Positions 7,645 to 16,058 are shown, numbered from the stretch's first letter. The stretch is 64,000 nt of DNA from B10-G9 sp963712165 (GCA_963712165.1 CAVQGY010000002.1:992001-1056000); one strand, 5' to 3'. Made by a program: numbers and translations. The notes: generated by a model from the sequence alone, not told the origin.

Positions 7645-9540
7645 TCAGGAACCCCAATCCGTCAGGGCGTAGCGGAAGTACCACTCGGAGAAGATCTGGG
7701 GATATTCTTTCGATCGCAGGAGATCGAACCCCAGTTGACCTGTTCGGAACCAGCCCTCCTGGTACGCAGTATAAAAATCACCGACTCCCGGATTGGATAA
7801 ATCGTACATCAGGACCTGCTGGATGGGGCAGTTGTACTCCCCGATGCAATTATTGTTTACCGAATAGGCTCTGCCACTCTCATCGACCTCGATCACCAGG
7901 AATAAGTGTGTTCCCGTCCCTCCATGGGTATAGATCACGTCTCCCGGAAGGAGAGGAAATGCCCGGAAATTGAACTTGTTCAGGGCCAAGTCCCGAGATC
8001 GGAAGGCAAAGAGAAAAAAGTCCTCCTCATTGAAGAACTTCCAGGGTCTGCCATCACGCGGCGGGTCGCCCAGCCAGAATTTGCCCAAATCGAAATCCTC
8101 GGGAACGATTCCCACATCCTGGAGCATAGACCCTGCTAGTGGACCGCACATCAGGGAGGCATCCTCAACCGCTGTTTCCAGATAATCGATTTCTCGGGCG
8201 ACCTTATTGGCTTCAAAATGAGTATCAGTCAGATAATTTTTAGAAACCTCCTTCAAGGCAATTGCCCAATCTGGTCGAGTTAAGCCATTGACCAGGGCAA
8301 TCGGATCGTTGGGAGATTCAGCCATAATAATTTCCCGCAGCCGGTCATAAACAGTTCTCAACCGGTCGGAAGCATTGATAGAGGATGTAGCCACCAGGTA
8401 AGTTTGATTCTCGAGGACGATCAACCCTGCATCCACCCAGACAAAACTCGATCTCCCCCCCCCAAAGATACCTCCCTTGCTGATCGAGTCACCCCCCAGG
8501 GAGATGGCTGCGCTTTCTATATAATTCGGACTCCCATCCACGATGCTTAATAGAGCATAAGCCGTTTCCCGGATATCATCCGGGGCTTCGTCATACAGCC
8601 AGGCATAATAAAGAGCCAGGTCCTTGGCAGAATAGGTATTGGGGTAGGAATAGGTCCTGCCGCACCAGTCGATCACTTGCCGGAGGGGGTAGTTCTGATC
8701 GACTATGCCGTCGGTAGGGCCTTCCTCCCAGGTCCTCAATCCTGAATAAGGACTGATCCCCACAACCTCCCGGGACCAGGTATTAAACTGGGCCAGGGGA
8801 TTCAACTCCGTCTCACTGTGGTTATTCACATAGTCCAAAACCACTCCCGCAGCCCAGTTTGAGCTGTCAACGATCATGTCGTAGATCCGGGAAAGGATCC
8901 AATGTTCCCTCAGGAGTGGGAGGTATTCTTCCGGAATGGTTCCATCCTGGCTCCAATATTCGACTGGAACCGAGGTCCAGATCTCCGGATCCAGCTGGGA
9001 GAGTGCATACAGCAGCAGAGGTCCCTTGAAGGCCGAAGCCACCGGCATTTGTTCCTCTTCTCCAATGGCTGCCAGAGGTTTTTGTCCGGTGATATCATAA
9101 ACCAGCAATGTTGCTGCTCCTCCATGCTGTCCGCCAGAACAGCTTTGATCAGCTTGAATGATCTCTAAAAAATCCGCATCATAGGGTAAATCTTCCTCAA
9201 GAGGGGCATACAGGCTTTTATAGAGAGAGAAGGGCGGAACTTCTGTTGCTGTAGGAAGTGGTGTTTCGGTTGGCGTTGGTGTATCAGGTATATGAGGGGT
9301 TGCTGAGGGAGGGGGGCTGGCTGTCGGTGTAACTGGAACAGGGCTTTCCGTGGGAAGGGAGGGCGATTGAGTTGGAATAATCCCTAATGAACAGCCAGAA
9401 AATAGTATCAAAGGGATAGCTAATAAACTATACCGAACAATAAGCCCGGTTTTGATTCGATTATCAACCAATAATGACGTGATTGAATTCATTAACATGA
9501 TCCTTAGTTGAGCTGGTGTCGGCATCTTGTATTTTCCCAT
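7645..9540 (-). CDS. Beta-lactamase-fold lipoprotein with C-terminal papain-like domain
   Basis: A 631-residue lipoprotein: lipobox FSGC (Cys50), then a Pro/Thr-rich linker to about residue 105. The first domain carries class A beta-lactamase signatures: S169-A-F-K172 (SxxK), SSN in the SDN position near residue 228, and KGG near 355 in place of KTG. It may be a serine DD-peptidase-like hydrolase, not a true beta-lactamase. The second domain (about 420-631) contains MCGPLAGSML and, later, PGDVIYTHGGTGTHLFLVIEVD followed by NNN. This Cys...His...Asn order resembles NlpC/P60 or CHAP-like peptidases. Such a fusion suggests a role in peptide or wall cleavage (inference). The nearby ATGs at residues 15 and 17 are alternative starts. 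Confidence 0.7.
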   Translation of the reverse strand: MGKYKMPTPAQLRIMLMNSITSLLVDNRIKTGLIVRYSLLAIPLILFSGCSLGIIPTQSPSLPTESPVPVTPTASPPPSATPHIPDTPTPTETPLPTATEVPPFSLYKSLYAPLEEDLPYDADFLEIIQADQSCSGGQHGGAATLLVYDITGQKPLAAIGEEEQMPVASAFKGPLLLYALSQLDPEIWTSVPVEYWSQDGTIPEEYLPLLREHWILSRIYDMIVDSSNWAAGVVLDYVNNHSETELNPLAQFNTWSREVVGISPYSGLRTWEEGPTDGIVDQNYPLRQVIDWCGRTYSYPNTYSAKDLALYYAWLYDEAPDDIRETAYALLSIVDGSPNYIESAAISLGGDSISKGGIFGGGRSSFVWVDAGLIVLENQTYLVATSSINASDRLRTVYDRLREIIMAESPNDPIALVNGLTRPDWAIALKEVSKNYLTDTHFEANKVAREIDYLETAVEDASLMCGPLAGSMLQDVGIVPEDFDLGKFWLGDPPRDGRPWKFFNEEDFFLFAFRSRDLALNKFNFRAFPLLPGDVIYTHGGTGTHLFLVIEVDESGRAYSVNNNCIGEYNCPIQQVLMYDLSNPGVGDFYTAYQEGWFRTGQLGFDLLRSKEYPQIFSEWYFRYALTDWGS

Positions 9541-9658
9541 GAATTTCTTTAAAGTGAAAAGCGGTTTCCCGGGGTTGACTCACCACCGGTCATCCGCGTT
9601 GTTTAGTGGAATCCCTTTATTGATCAATGATCGAGGAAGAAAACAAGGATTGCTGCCA

Positions 9659-10918
9659 TCACTGAACCCCTGCCAACATGCTCAGCAAGGCTGATCCAAA
9701 GACCATCACCAGGCAGCTGCCCAGGGCTACCAGGACAATGGGTGGGATGATCATGCCAGCCACGGCCCGTCCAGTGGGAAGATTGTGGACGACTTTGATC
9801 GCCCTTACCGCGATGACCAATCCAAAGATAGACAAACCAAATCCTGCCAGGCCGGCAATAAATCCGATTAGGGGGATAAATGAAAGAAAGGATAATACAC
9901 CCCCCAGGACTGTGATAGGAACCTGGATCAGAGCCAGCAGGTATAGATGTGTTTTAAAGTCTCCCGACCCGCCAAACAGCTTTACACCCAGGTACTGCAA
10001 CCCGGCGCCGATCAGGAAGGATAACGGTGTCATGATCAGTGTGCCGATAAGCATGACCAAGAAGATGACCCCGAAATTGAAATCCATCGGAGGCATCTGC
10101 TCTCCCATTTGCGCCATCAACTGGTTCAGTTCGGAGATGATGCGCTGGAACTGGACAAAGCCGCCGATCATAAAGACCAGTACTGCAGCTATGGTGAAAA
10201 CCAGGATAGATAAAAAAGTGTCCTCAGTGTTGGCATGATCGGCTTCATCCGCCAGAAATTCCTCTGTCATGCCAAAAAAGCTCAGCCAGGTCTGGAGAAT
10301 CCCGCCCTTTGGCTGGGGAGGTTCTTTTGGCTTTGCCGTCTCGGTTTGGCGAACCTCACCAGCGGTTTTCTTTTTCTCGGGAGCGAGTAATTCTTTACGC
10401 TCTTCGGGATCCATTAGAATATCAAGGGCTTGATCTGGGTGCAAACCGGTCAGCTCGGAAGCCACGGATCTGGTGAAGGTTTCATTTGCCAAATTGGGAT
10501 CGAGATCCAGTCCCTGGGAAAAGGCTTTCAGGGCTTTTTGGGTATCCCCTCTCATATGAAGTGATAGGGCTCGCTGGATCTTGGTCTCCGCCGCTGTTCG
10601 TTCCGCTGGAGGGACCTTCGCTCCGATAGGATCTGCCTGAGCTTCACGACCGCGTGTTTTCCTTTCCCGCTCCGGTTTATTCTCACTTTGAGGAGCGGTC
10701 TGTTCTGGTCCCGGATCCTCAGTTGTTGAGAATAAATGACGAGCCGCCTTTCTGGCATAGTCCTGCAGGCGGGGATCCAGATCATTATCGACGATCTCTT
10801 TCAGGTAGGGCAGATTGCCCCGGTCCCCCGAGTTGGCGATGGCCTTGATAGCCTCAACCCGTTCTCTGGGATCATCACTTTGAAGTTGTTGTTTCCAATC
10901 CTTTGCCACGCTTATCAC
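9659..10918 (-). CDS. YIP1-family membrane protein with HEAT/TPR-like N terminus
   Basis: A 419-residue protein. Residues 1-65 (DDPRERVEAIKAIANSGDRG...) look like a HEAT-repeat pair. A charged linker follows, then a TPR-like stretch around 115-165 (ALSLHMRGDTQKALKAFSQG). From about residue 230 there are five hydrophobic segments with the composition of Yip1 domains, including GGFVQFQRI and PLSFLIGAGLQYLGVKLFGGSGDFKTHLYL. Yip1-type proteins in bacteria have no settled function. AGGTGATAAGC upstream of the ATG is a weak ribosome site. No obvious partner lies in the vicinity. Confidence 0.7.
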   Translation of the reverse strand: MISVAKDWKQQLQSDDPRERVEAIKAIANSGDRGNLPYLKEIVDNDLDPRLQDYARKAARHLFSTTEDPGPEQTAPQSENKPERERKTRGREAQADPIGAKVPPAERTAAETKIQRALSLHMRGDTQKALKAFSQGLDLDPNLANETFTRSVASELTGLHPDQALDILMDPEERKELLAPEKKKTAGEVRQTETAKPKEPPQPKGGILQTWLSFFGMTEEFLADEADHANTEDTFLSILVFTIAAVLVFMIGGFVQFQRIISELNQLMAQMGEQMPPMDFNFGVIFLVMLIGTLIMTPLSFLIGAGLQYLGVKLFGGSGDFKTHLYLLALIQVPITVLGGVLSFLSFIPLIGFIAGLAGFGLSIFGLVIAVRAIKVVHNLPTGRAVAGMIIPPIVLVALGSCLVMVFGSALLSMLAGVQ

Positions 10919-11194
10919 CTCTGATGCTGTTCAAACCGGTCTGTTATAGATTATAGACAATTAATCCCATCAAATATCAGTAATTTCCCTAACAGACTTG
11001 AGAAGTATCTTTCTCCTGGTAGTGGAGGTTCTTTTTTTCAGCACTTTTTGAATTATAACAAATCTCCCTGAGCCTTACTGCGTAAAAGCGTCCCTTCATA
11101 ACCTCGCTGATTCATGATGTATTGAAGATTCCTGATCTTGTCCCGAGTCTTGGTAATAGTCCAGCTCCTCACTGAGTGAGGTGATTCTGGATCA
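10919..11194. other. Intergenic, no confident gene
   Basis: About 276 bases between a YIP1 gene and DUF309. On the minus strand a 39-codon frame (GTG at 11172 to TAA at 11053) has protein-like composition (KTRDKIRNLQYIMNQRGYEG), but no ribosome site, so it may be a gene remnant or chance. A short imperfect palindrome CCTCACT-G-AGTGAGG lies at 11167-11181. Confidence 0.3.
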
Positions 11195-11581
11195 TTACCG
11201 TTCAGGAACAGGTTTAAAAAGAGCCTGGTCCAGGTGGATGACCTTGTCCGGACCTAACCGGCGGAGGGTTGTTTCCACAAGCCGGGCATCCTCCAGCAGC
11301 TGGGAGATATTTATACCCAGCAGGGTTTCTCCCAGGGGAGCGAGGTTGCGCTTCCCCCGCTTAAACATCTTCAGTGAACCCCGGTAATTTCCTCTTGTGA
11401 TCTGGTAGTAGGCCAATCCGATCTGCAGGATCCCTTGATAGAGGTCCCTCTCAGGGGAGTCAGTTACCATCCAGGCCGCTTCCAGGGGTTCGTGGGCCTG
11501 GTAATACTCCCGCTGGTTGAACAACTCGACCCCTTCTCTGGCTTTAGGATGGAGCGGATCAGTCTTCCAGGGTGTATTCAC
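11195..11581 (-). CDS. DUF309 family protein
   Basis: A 128-residue all-helical protein of the DUF309 family. The signature is REGVELFNQREYYQAHEPLE followed by DLYQGILQIGLAYYQITRGN and a run of basic residues (MFKRGKRNL). Its role is not established. The start overlaps the end of the OsmC gene by 23 bases on the same strand, so the two are translationally coupled or share a message. The C terminus continues with a helix ending LFKPVPER. Confidence 0.8.
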   Translation of the reverse strand: MNTPWKTDPLHPKAREGVELFNQREYYQAHEPLEAAWMVTDSPERDLYQGILQIGLAYYQITRGNYRGSLKMFKRGKRNLAPLGETLLGINISQLLEDARLVETTLRRLGPDKVIHLDQALFKPVPER

Positions 11582-11984
11582 TGGTGAAGACCAATCCCGG
11601 CTTGAGTGTGGCTAAAACGGAGCAGTATTTATCTTCTGAGAGCTGCATCGCCCGCTGGATCTTGTCTGGAGCTACGGCGCCCTTGATGATGTAGTTGAAA
11701 TGCAGCGCTACGTAAGGGTAGGGGGGTTCCTGGCTCTGTTCAGCCCGGACGTCCACTTTTAGGTTCTCGAGAGGCTGTTTGCCCTTTTCCAGGATCTGGA
11801 CCACATCATAGGCTGAGCAGGAGGCGGCTGCCAGAAGCATCATATCTGAGGGGTTGACGGCCTTGCCCTCGGGTTCGGTTTCCCGATCGTAGCCGATGGC
11901 GATCGATGTGCCCAGGTGGTCGGTGCCCACGAACAACCGGGAGCGCAGCCATTCCAACTTCACTTCTTTGGTCTTGGTTTCCAT
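11559..11984 (-). CDS. OsmC family protein
   Basis: A 141-residue OsmC/Ohr-fold protein. The segment PSDMMLLAAASCSAYDVVQILEKG holds the conserved Cys at the start of the central helix (SC motif). The second family cysteine is in EDKYCSVLATLKPG near residue 122. OsmC-type proteins reduce organic hydroperoxides with two cysteines, although some members only bind ligands. First gene of a leftward pair with DUF309, divergent from the methylmalonyl-CoA mutase gene. The ATG at 11984 is preceded by GGAAACGA, a fair ribosome site. Confidence 0.85.
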   Translation of the reverse strand: METKTKEVKLEWLRSRLFVGTDHLGTSIAIGYDRETEPEGKAVNPSDMMLLAAASCSAYDVVQILEKGKQPLENLKVDVRAEQSQEPPYPYVALHFNYIIKGAVAPDKIQRAMQLSEDKYCSVLATLKPGLVFTSEYTLED

Positions 11985-12136
11985 AAAAGATCGTTTCCTT
12001 TCTGGTAATAAATATCGGTCTGTCCTGATTATATCCTGCCTCTTAGGATCGAAGATAGGAGAAGTATAAGAGGGAACGAGACCTTTAAACGGACCAGATC
12101 CTAAATAATGGCGGTATACTTTCTAGTGAGGTAAAT

Positions 12137-13789
12137 ATGGCCAAGAAAGATCCATTAAAAAAATGGCAGGAAGAGGTTTTGAATCCCTCCCTTGAGAAGC
12201 TACCGGAGCGCAGGGAGACCTATACGACCGCTTCGGGCATCAGCTTGCCGCGCGTGGTTGGGCCTGAGGACAAAGAGGAATACCTAGAAAAACTGGGTTT
12301 TCCCGGCGATAAACCCTATACCAGGGGAGTTTACCCCACTATGCACCGGGGGCGGTTGTGGACTATGCGTCAGTATGCCGGTTTCGCCAGCGCAGAGGAA
12401 TCCAACCAGCGCTACCGCTACTTGCTGGACCAGGGACAGACTGGGCTTTCAGTTGCCTTTGACCTGCCGACCCAGATCGGCTACGATTCCGATCATCCTC
12501 TGGCAGCAGGCGAGGTCGGCAAGGTGGGGGTGCCAATCGCTTCTTTGCGGGACATGGAAGTCTTGTTCAAGGAGATCCCCCTTGACAGGGTGTCCACCAG
12601 CATGACCATTAACGCAACTGCTGCTATTTTACTGGCCATGTATATAGCCATAGCCAAAAAAGGAGGGGTGGATCCAAGATCCCTGCGGGGCACGATCCAG
12701 AATGATATCCTCAAGGAATATATCGCCCGCGGTACCTATATCTTCCCACCCCAACCCTCCATGAGATTGATCACTGACACTTTTCAGTACTGCCAGGCGG
12801 AAGTTCCCCGCTGGAATACGATCAGCATTTCCGGATACCATATCCGTGAAGCGGGGTCCACCGCGGTCCAGGAAGTAGCTTTTACTCTTGCGAACGGCAT
12901 CGCTTATGTCGAGGCGGCTCTCAAAGCTGGCCTGGATGTGGACGGCTTCGGCCAGAGATTATCCTTTTTCTTCAATGCTCATAACGATTTCCTGGAGGAG
13001 ATCGCCAAGTTCCGGGCTGCCCGAAGGTTGTGGGCTTCGATCATGGAAGAACGTTTTGGGGCATCCCATCCGGATGCTCTTAAACTTCGTTTTCACACCC
13101 AGACTGCCGGCTGCACCCTGACCGCACAACAGCCCCATAATAATGTGGTCCGGGTCACCCTGCAGGCGCTGGCTGCTGTGCTGGGAGGGACCCAGTCCCT
13201 CCATACCAACAGTATGGATGAGGCTCTCAGTCTGCCCACTCAGGAGGCGGTTCAGATCGCCCTGCGCACCCAGCAGATCCTGGCCGAGGAATCAGGGGTG
13301 GCCAATACCATCGATCCCTTGGGAGGGTCCTATCTGGTGGAAAGCCTGACGGATGAGATCGAATCCCGGGCAAAGGAATATATTGCCGAGATCGACCGAC
13401 AGGGCGGGGCACTGGCAGCCATAGAGAAAGGTTATATCCAGGGTGAGATCCAGGAAGCTGCTTACCGTCAGCAGCGGGACCTGGAAACCGGGGCTGCCCA
13501 CCAGGTGGGTGTCAATATCTATGAGATGGAAGAGAACCTCACTTTGAGCCTGCTAACCGTTGATCCGGCCCAAGAGAAAGCCCAGCAGGATCGCCTTGCC
13601 AAACTGCGGGTTGAACGGAATGGAGCTAGAGCCGAAGAACTCCTAATGAAATTGAAGTCCACAGCGGAGGGTGATGATAATCTCATGCCCCTGCTGATCG
13701 ATTGTGTGGAAGGTGATCTCACTCTGGGAGAGATCACTGGCGCCCTGCGCGAGGTCTGGGGAGAATACCGCCCTGCAGGCTGGTTTTAA
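12137..13789 (+). CDS. Methylmalonyl-CoA mutase, catalytic (large) subunit
   Basis: A 550-residue acyl-CoA mutase large subunit with the substrate-binding barrel of methylmalonyl-CoA mutase and related mutases. Recognisable blocks are GVYPTMHRGRLWTMRQYAGF (residues about 62-81, including the active-site Tyr of MRQYAGF), LPTQIGYDSDHP, and TAGCTLTAQQPHNN with the usual helix after it. It ends at GEYRPAGWF, the usual C terminus of the split form, so the B12-binding domain must be a separate small subunit; none is encoded in this window. The epimerase gene follows by 34 bp. Together they interconvert propionyl-CoA-derived methylmalonyl-CoA and succinyl-CoA. TATACT at 12114-12119 is a -10 candidate. 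Confidence 0.9.
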   Translation: MAKKDPLKKWQEEVLNPSLEKLPERRETYTTASGISLPRVVGPEDKEEYLEKLGFPGDKPYTRGVYPTMHRGRLWTMRQYAGFASAEESNQRYRYLLDQGQTGLSVAFDLPTQIGYDSDHPLAAGEVGKVGVPIASLRDMEVLFKEIPLDRVSTSMTINATAAILLAMYIAIAKKGGVDPRSLRGTIQNDILKEYIARGTYIFPPQPSMRLITDTFQYCQAEVPRWNTISISGYHIREAGSTAVQEVAFTLANGIAYVEAALKAGLDVDGFGQRLSFFFNAHNDFLEEIAKFRAARRLWASIMEERFGASHPDALKLRFHTQTAGCTLTAQQPHNNVVRVTLQALAAVLGGTQSLHTNSMDEALSLPTQEAVQIALRTQQILAEESGVANTIDPLGGSYLVESLTDEIESRAKEYIAEIDRQGGALAAIEKGYIQGEIQEAAYRQQRDLETGAAHQVGVNIYEMEENLTLSLLTVDPAQEKAQQDRLAKLRVERNGARAEELLMKLKSTAEGDDNLMPLLIDCVEGDLTLGEITGALREVWGEYRPAGWF

Positions 13790-13822
13790 AATATATTACC
13801 CGGGAGGTCTAATAATAACCTT

Positions 13823-14230
13823 ATGATCGATCTCAAACGCCTTGACCACGTCGCTGTGTTGGTTGCCGACCTGGAAGAAGCCCTTGGTTTCTGGCAGGAC
13901 CGGCTGGGATTAACCCTGGATCATGTGGAAACCGTTTCAAGTATGGCGGTGAAGATCGCTTTTTTGCCGCTGGGGGAGAGTGAGATAGAGCTGGTCCAGC
14001 CCCTAACAGAGGATTCCGGTTTGGCCAAATTCCTGGCAAAACGCGGTCCCGGGCTGCATCATATCTGCATCGAGGTGAGTGATATTGCGGCCAAATTAGC
14101 TGATCTGAAATCCAAAGATGTCCGGCTGATCGATGAGGAACCGCATTTAATGGATGACGGCCGCCAATTGGCCTTTATCCACCCCCAATCCACTGGGGGT
14201 GTGTTGGTCGAACTCTACGAATTACCCTAG
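13823..14230 (+). CDS. mce: Methylmalonyl-CoA epimerase
   Basis: A 135-residue vicinal-oxygen-chelate (glyoxalase fold) protein with two beta-alpha-beta-beta-beta halves. LDHVAVLVADLEEAL (His9) opens the first half, GPGLHHICIEVSDI opens the second, and STGGVLVELYE at the end supplies the metal-binding Glu. These match methylmalonyl-CoA epimerase, which racemises the C2 centre for the mutase encoded just upstream. GGGAGG precedes the ATG by about 17 bases. The last codons (YELP-stop) form the left edge of a 131-bp repeat whose second copy truncates the integron integrase 5 kb away. Confidence 0.9.
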   Translation: MIDLKRLDHVAVLVADLEEALGFWQDRLGLTLDHVETVSSMAVKIAFLPLGESEIELVQPLTEDSGLAKFLAKRGPGLHHICIEVSDIAAKLADLKSKDVRLIDEEPHLMDDGRQLAFIHPQSTGGVLVELYELP

Positions 14231-14346
14231 GTATCCCTCGAAACGGGCGACCTGCCCGTTGACCACCCATTTAGACAAACGGGTGACCTCAATGATTACC
14301 CACTTATTGTAGGGGCGATGCGGTGTTTCGCCCGTTGATGTTCAGT
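14216..14346 (+). repeat. 131-bp direct repeat, left copy (mce 3' end)
   Basis: Aligned by eye without gaps with 19202-19332; I count 19 mismatches in 131 bases (about 85 percent identity). It starts in the last four codons plus stop of mce and runs on through GGGCGACCTG-like units to a REP-style hairpin (GGGCGATGC...) at about 14313-14333. The two copies flank the whole integron. Confidence 0.85.
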
Positions 14347-14385
14347 CAGTAGCTTTGAGAATTCTTGATTTACCTTCTTTTAGTG

Positions 14386-14581
14386 GAATAATGGATGAAC
14401 TCACCCGCAGCCGGATCAGTAATCAGTGGTCAGTGATCAGTATTCAGACCTGGCGATGGTCGGCAGAATCGGCACGCTCTATCTGTCTACTGTTTACCGA
14501 CTTACTGATTTACTGCACCATAGGTGCACGGCTGTCAGGTGGTCCCCCCTGAGCGAAGTCGAAGGGGAACGTGGGTTAGGT
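14386..14581 (-). repeat. attC site of cassette 5 (outermost)
   Basis: A 196-bp attC-like element following the nucleotidyltransferase gene. Its gene-proximal core is GTTAGGT on the + strand (14575-14581), i.e. ACCTAAC reading leftwards, and it contains the gene's TAA stop. Inner arms GATGAACTCACCCGCAGCC and GGCTGTCAGGTGG pair. The outer core is degenerate: GAATAAT (14386-14392) where AAC is expected. The loop is almost identical to that of the cassette 3 attC, including an inserted hairpin CCCTGAGCGAAGTCGAAGGG. Confidence 0.75.
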
Positions 14582-15115
14582 ATTTTTTATAAGATCGTGT
14601 TTAATATTATCAAATTCATCTAATTTGCCTTCCAGTTTTGACCATTCTTGAAGTTCAACAAGATCTACTTTATGTTTAGAGGCAACTAGAATAGCTTGTT
14701 TTAGACATTGGCGGTCACCCCAATGATAATAGTGAGCAAGTCGGTCCTTAATACAATCCGTTGGAGATATGATTCTCAATACACCTGTATCAAATTTCAT
14801 CTCATCGATAGTTGTTACTTTTCCATCACCAAATTGTAGTGGGCCTGGGGGAAATTCTACTATTTGGTTAGTGTCTGGATGCTCAAAATGCCGACCCATA
14901 GGCATAAAGCCTAACTTCATGATCGACTTTTCGATATTATCTCGACTGGCGAAACGGGCATTCACTAAATCAATATCACCCGATACATATTCTCCATTGC
15001 TATAAATCCCAACAGCTGCGCCACCAGATAATACAAAATACAATCCTGAGTCCGAAAGATGTTGGACCACAAATGCAGCCAGCTCAGCTTGATTCATTTT
15101 ACTAATTGGTTTCAT
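14576..15115 (-). CDS. Nucleotidyltransferase, cassette 5 (toxin-like)
   Basis: A 179-residue nucleotidyltransferase-fold protein. LSGGAAVGIYSNGEYVSGDIDLV holds the G-G motif (31-32) and the acidic pair D47-x-D49 that binds metal and nucleotide. The rest (TIDEMKFDTGVLRIISPTDCIKDRLAHYYHWGDRQCLKQA) resembles AbiEii/DUF6036-type proteins, which include type IV toxins. Its ATG overlaps the stop of the winged-helix gene (ATGA), so translation is coupled. Its own stop lies inside the attC core, as in cassette 3. The low GC and AT-rich codons differ from the chromosomal neighbours, in keeping with transfer. A toxin role is inferred from the pairing. Confidence 0.75.
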   Translation of the reverse strand: MKPISKMNQAELAAFVVQHLSDSGLYFVLSGGAAVGIYSNGEYVSGDIDLVNARFASRDNIEKSIMKLGFMPMGRHFEHPDTNQIVEFPPGPLQFGDGKVTTIDEMKFDTGVLRIISPTDCIKDRLAHYYHWGDRQCLKQAILVASKHKVDLVELQEWSKLEGKLDEFDNIKHDLIKNT

Positions 15116-15444
15116 TCAGGTTTCCCGCGACGTCGGGGACGGCGTCTGTTCATCAGTAATTTTTCTTGGAGATCGTCTGGGTAAAATGATATAGCTTTAT
15201 CTAATAAAGATTGTAATTCGGCCAACAAAGCATAGCGAGGGTTAAAGCGAAATAAAACTGTTCTGCCTACTCTTTTACTGACAATTACTCCTCCCGCTTC
15301 AAGTTTTACTAATTGATCCTGAATAGGGAATAGATCTGTTTCAAAAAATCGGGCAATTTCTCGCGCATAACCTTCTTCTCGTGCCTGAAGAAAGATGAGG
15401 ACACGCTCACGGTTTGTGGATCCAATAATAGGTTCTAGCAACAT
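15112..15444 (-). CDS. Winged-helix regulator, cassette 5 (antitoxin-like)
   Basis: A 110-residue winged-helix DNA-binding protein. NRERVLIFLQAREEGYAREIARFFE, then QLVKLEAGGVIVSKRVGRTVLFRFNPRY, gives helix-turn-helix and wing in the manner of MarR/ArsR-like repressors. The C terminus is basic (MNRRRPRRRGKPE). It precedes the nucleotidyltransferase with a 4-base overlap. A perfect 18-bp inverted repeat lies 24-66 bases upstream of the ATG, the likely operator for autoregulation. The arrangement is that of a toxin-antitoxin or MNT-type regulatory pair; no experimental support can be read from the sequence. Confidence 0.75.
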   Translation of the reverse strand: MLLEPIIGSTNRERVLIFLQAREEGYAREIARFFETDLFPIQDQLVKLEAGGVIVSKRVGRTVLFRFNPRYALLAELQSLLDKAISFYPDDLQEKLLMNRRRPRRRGKPE

Positions 15445-15458
15445 AGACCAACTCCAAA

Positions 15459-15510
15459 TGACCTAATAAATAAGTCATATGACCTAAAAGAAAGGTCATA
15501 TGACTTATTT
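15459..15510 (-). promoter_or_regulatory. 18-bp inverted-repeat operator of cassette 5
   Basis: Arms AAATAAGTCATATGACCT (15468-15485) and AGGTCATATGACTTATTT (15493-15510) are perfect inverted repeats with a 7-base spacer. Each arm contains the smaller palindrome TCATATGA. A third TGACCT half-site lies at 15459-15464. The element sits directly upstream of the winged-helix gene and inside cassette 5. Confidence 0.8.
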
Positions 15511-15550
15511 TATACATCAATATGAATGTCTTGTCAATCAAGAAATAAAT

Positions 15551-15614
15551 ACCTAACGGATGAACTCACCTGCACTGAGCAGAGACGAAGTGTCAGGTGC
15601 GAGCGGGGTTGGTC
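15551..15614 (-). repeat. attC site of cassette 4
   Basis: A compact 64-bp attC. Outer core ACCTAAC (15551-15557), inner arms GAACTCACCTGCAC and GTGTCAGGTGCGAG, gene-proximal core GTTGGTC (15608-15614). The short loop (TGAGCAGAGACGAA) makes this the most classical attC of the array. The cassette start core reads GTTGGGC, one base different from its R'' core. Confidence 0.8.
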
Positions 15615-15668
15615 GGCAATACCAATTGGACATAGAACCATTTTACTTGCCCAGAAAAAGCTTTCCAC

Positions 15669-16058
15669 TCACTGGTCGATTGCGATTACCTCCGCAGACC
15701 AGGGACAATAGTAATCAGATGTGAGAATCCCTTGCTCAACATCCGAGGGCAGCCCATCACATACTTCTGTGGTAACGTCGGCAAACTCAACCGTCTCAGG
15801 GTCAATTTGCCAGGAATAGCCTTCATTCACTCCCGGATCGCCATACACGATGATACCATTTGGAATTCCAGGCGCTTCCTCGCCTGCCAAAAGCTTATTT
15901 GCTATCGTTATGTCGGCCGGGTCAGTCAGTTGGATTTTATACTCTTCTTTACCAGCGACCAAGAAAGTCACTACAACCCCTTCATCGGCCCCTTTCCCGC
16001 AAGCTGCCAACATGAGCAAAAGCAAAAACCAGATTATGGAACGATATATTCTCATCAT
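15669..16058 (-). CDS. BP74-like-domain lipoprotein, cassette 4
   Basis: A 129-residue lipoprotein: signal peptide ending LMLAAC (Cys20), then one domain with FLVAGKEEYKIQLTDPADI, ANKLLAGEE, GIIVYGDPGVNEGYSWQIDPETVEFADVTTEVCDG and YYCPWSAEVIAI. This order (F-x-L-x-D-P, then W-x-x-x-P-x-x-V-x-F-x-x-x-x-x-E-x-C-D, then CPW) resembles the BP74 N-terminal domain known from Dictyostelium and found in scattered bacterial secreted proteins. The two Cys late in the domain could form a disulfide. Function in bacteria is not known. The gene fills an integron cassette with its own attC 55 bp downstream. AGGAGAG precedes the ATG. Confidence 0.65.
   Translation of the reverse strand: MMRIYRSIIWFLLLLMLAACGKGADEGVVVTFLVAGKEEYKIQLTDPADITIANKLLAGEEAPGIPNGIIVYGDPGVNEGYSWQIDPETVEFADVTTEVCDGLPSDVEQGILTSDYYCPWSAEVIAIDQ

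Noticed and set aside
11053..11172. 39-codon frame in the spacer before DUF309
   Set aside because: GTG start without ribosome site; length too small to judge by eye.
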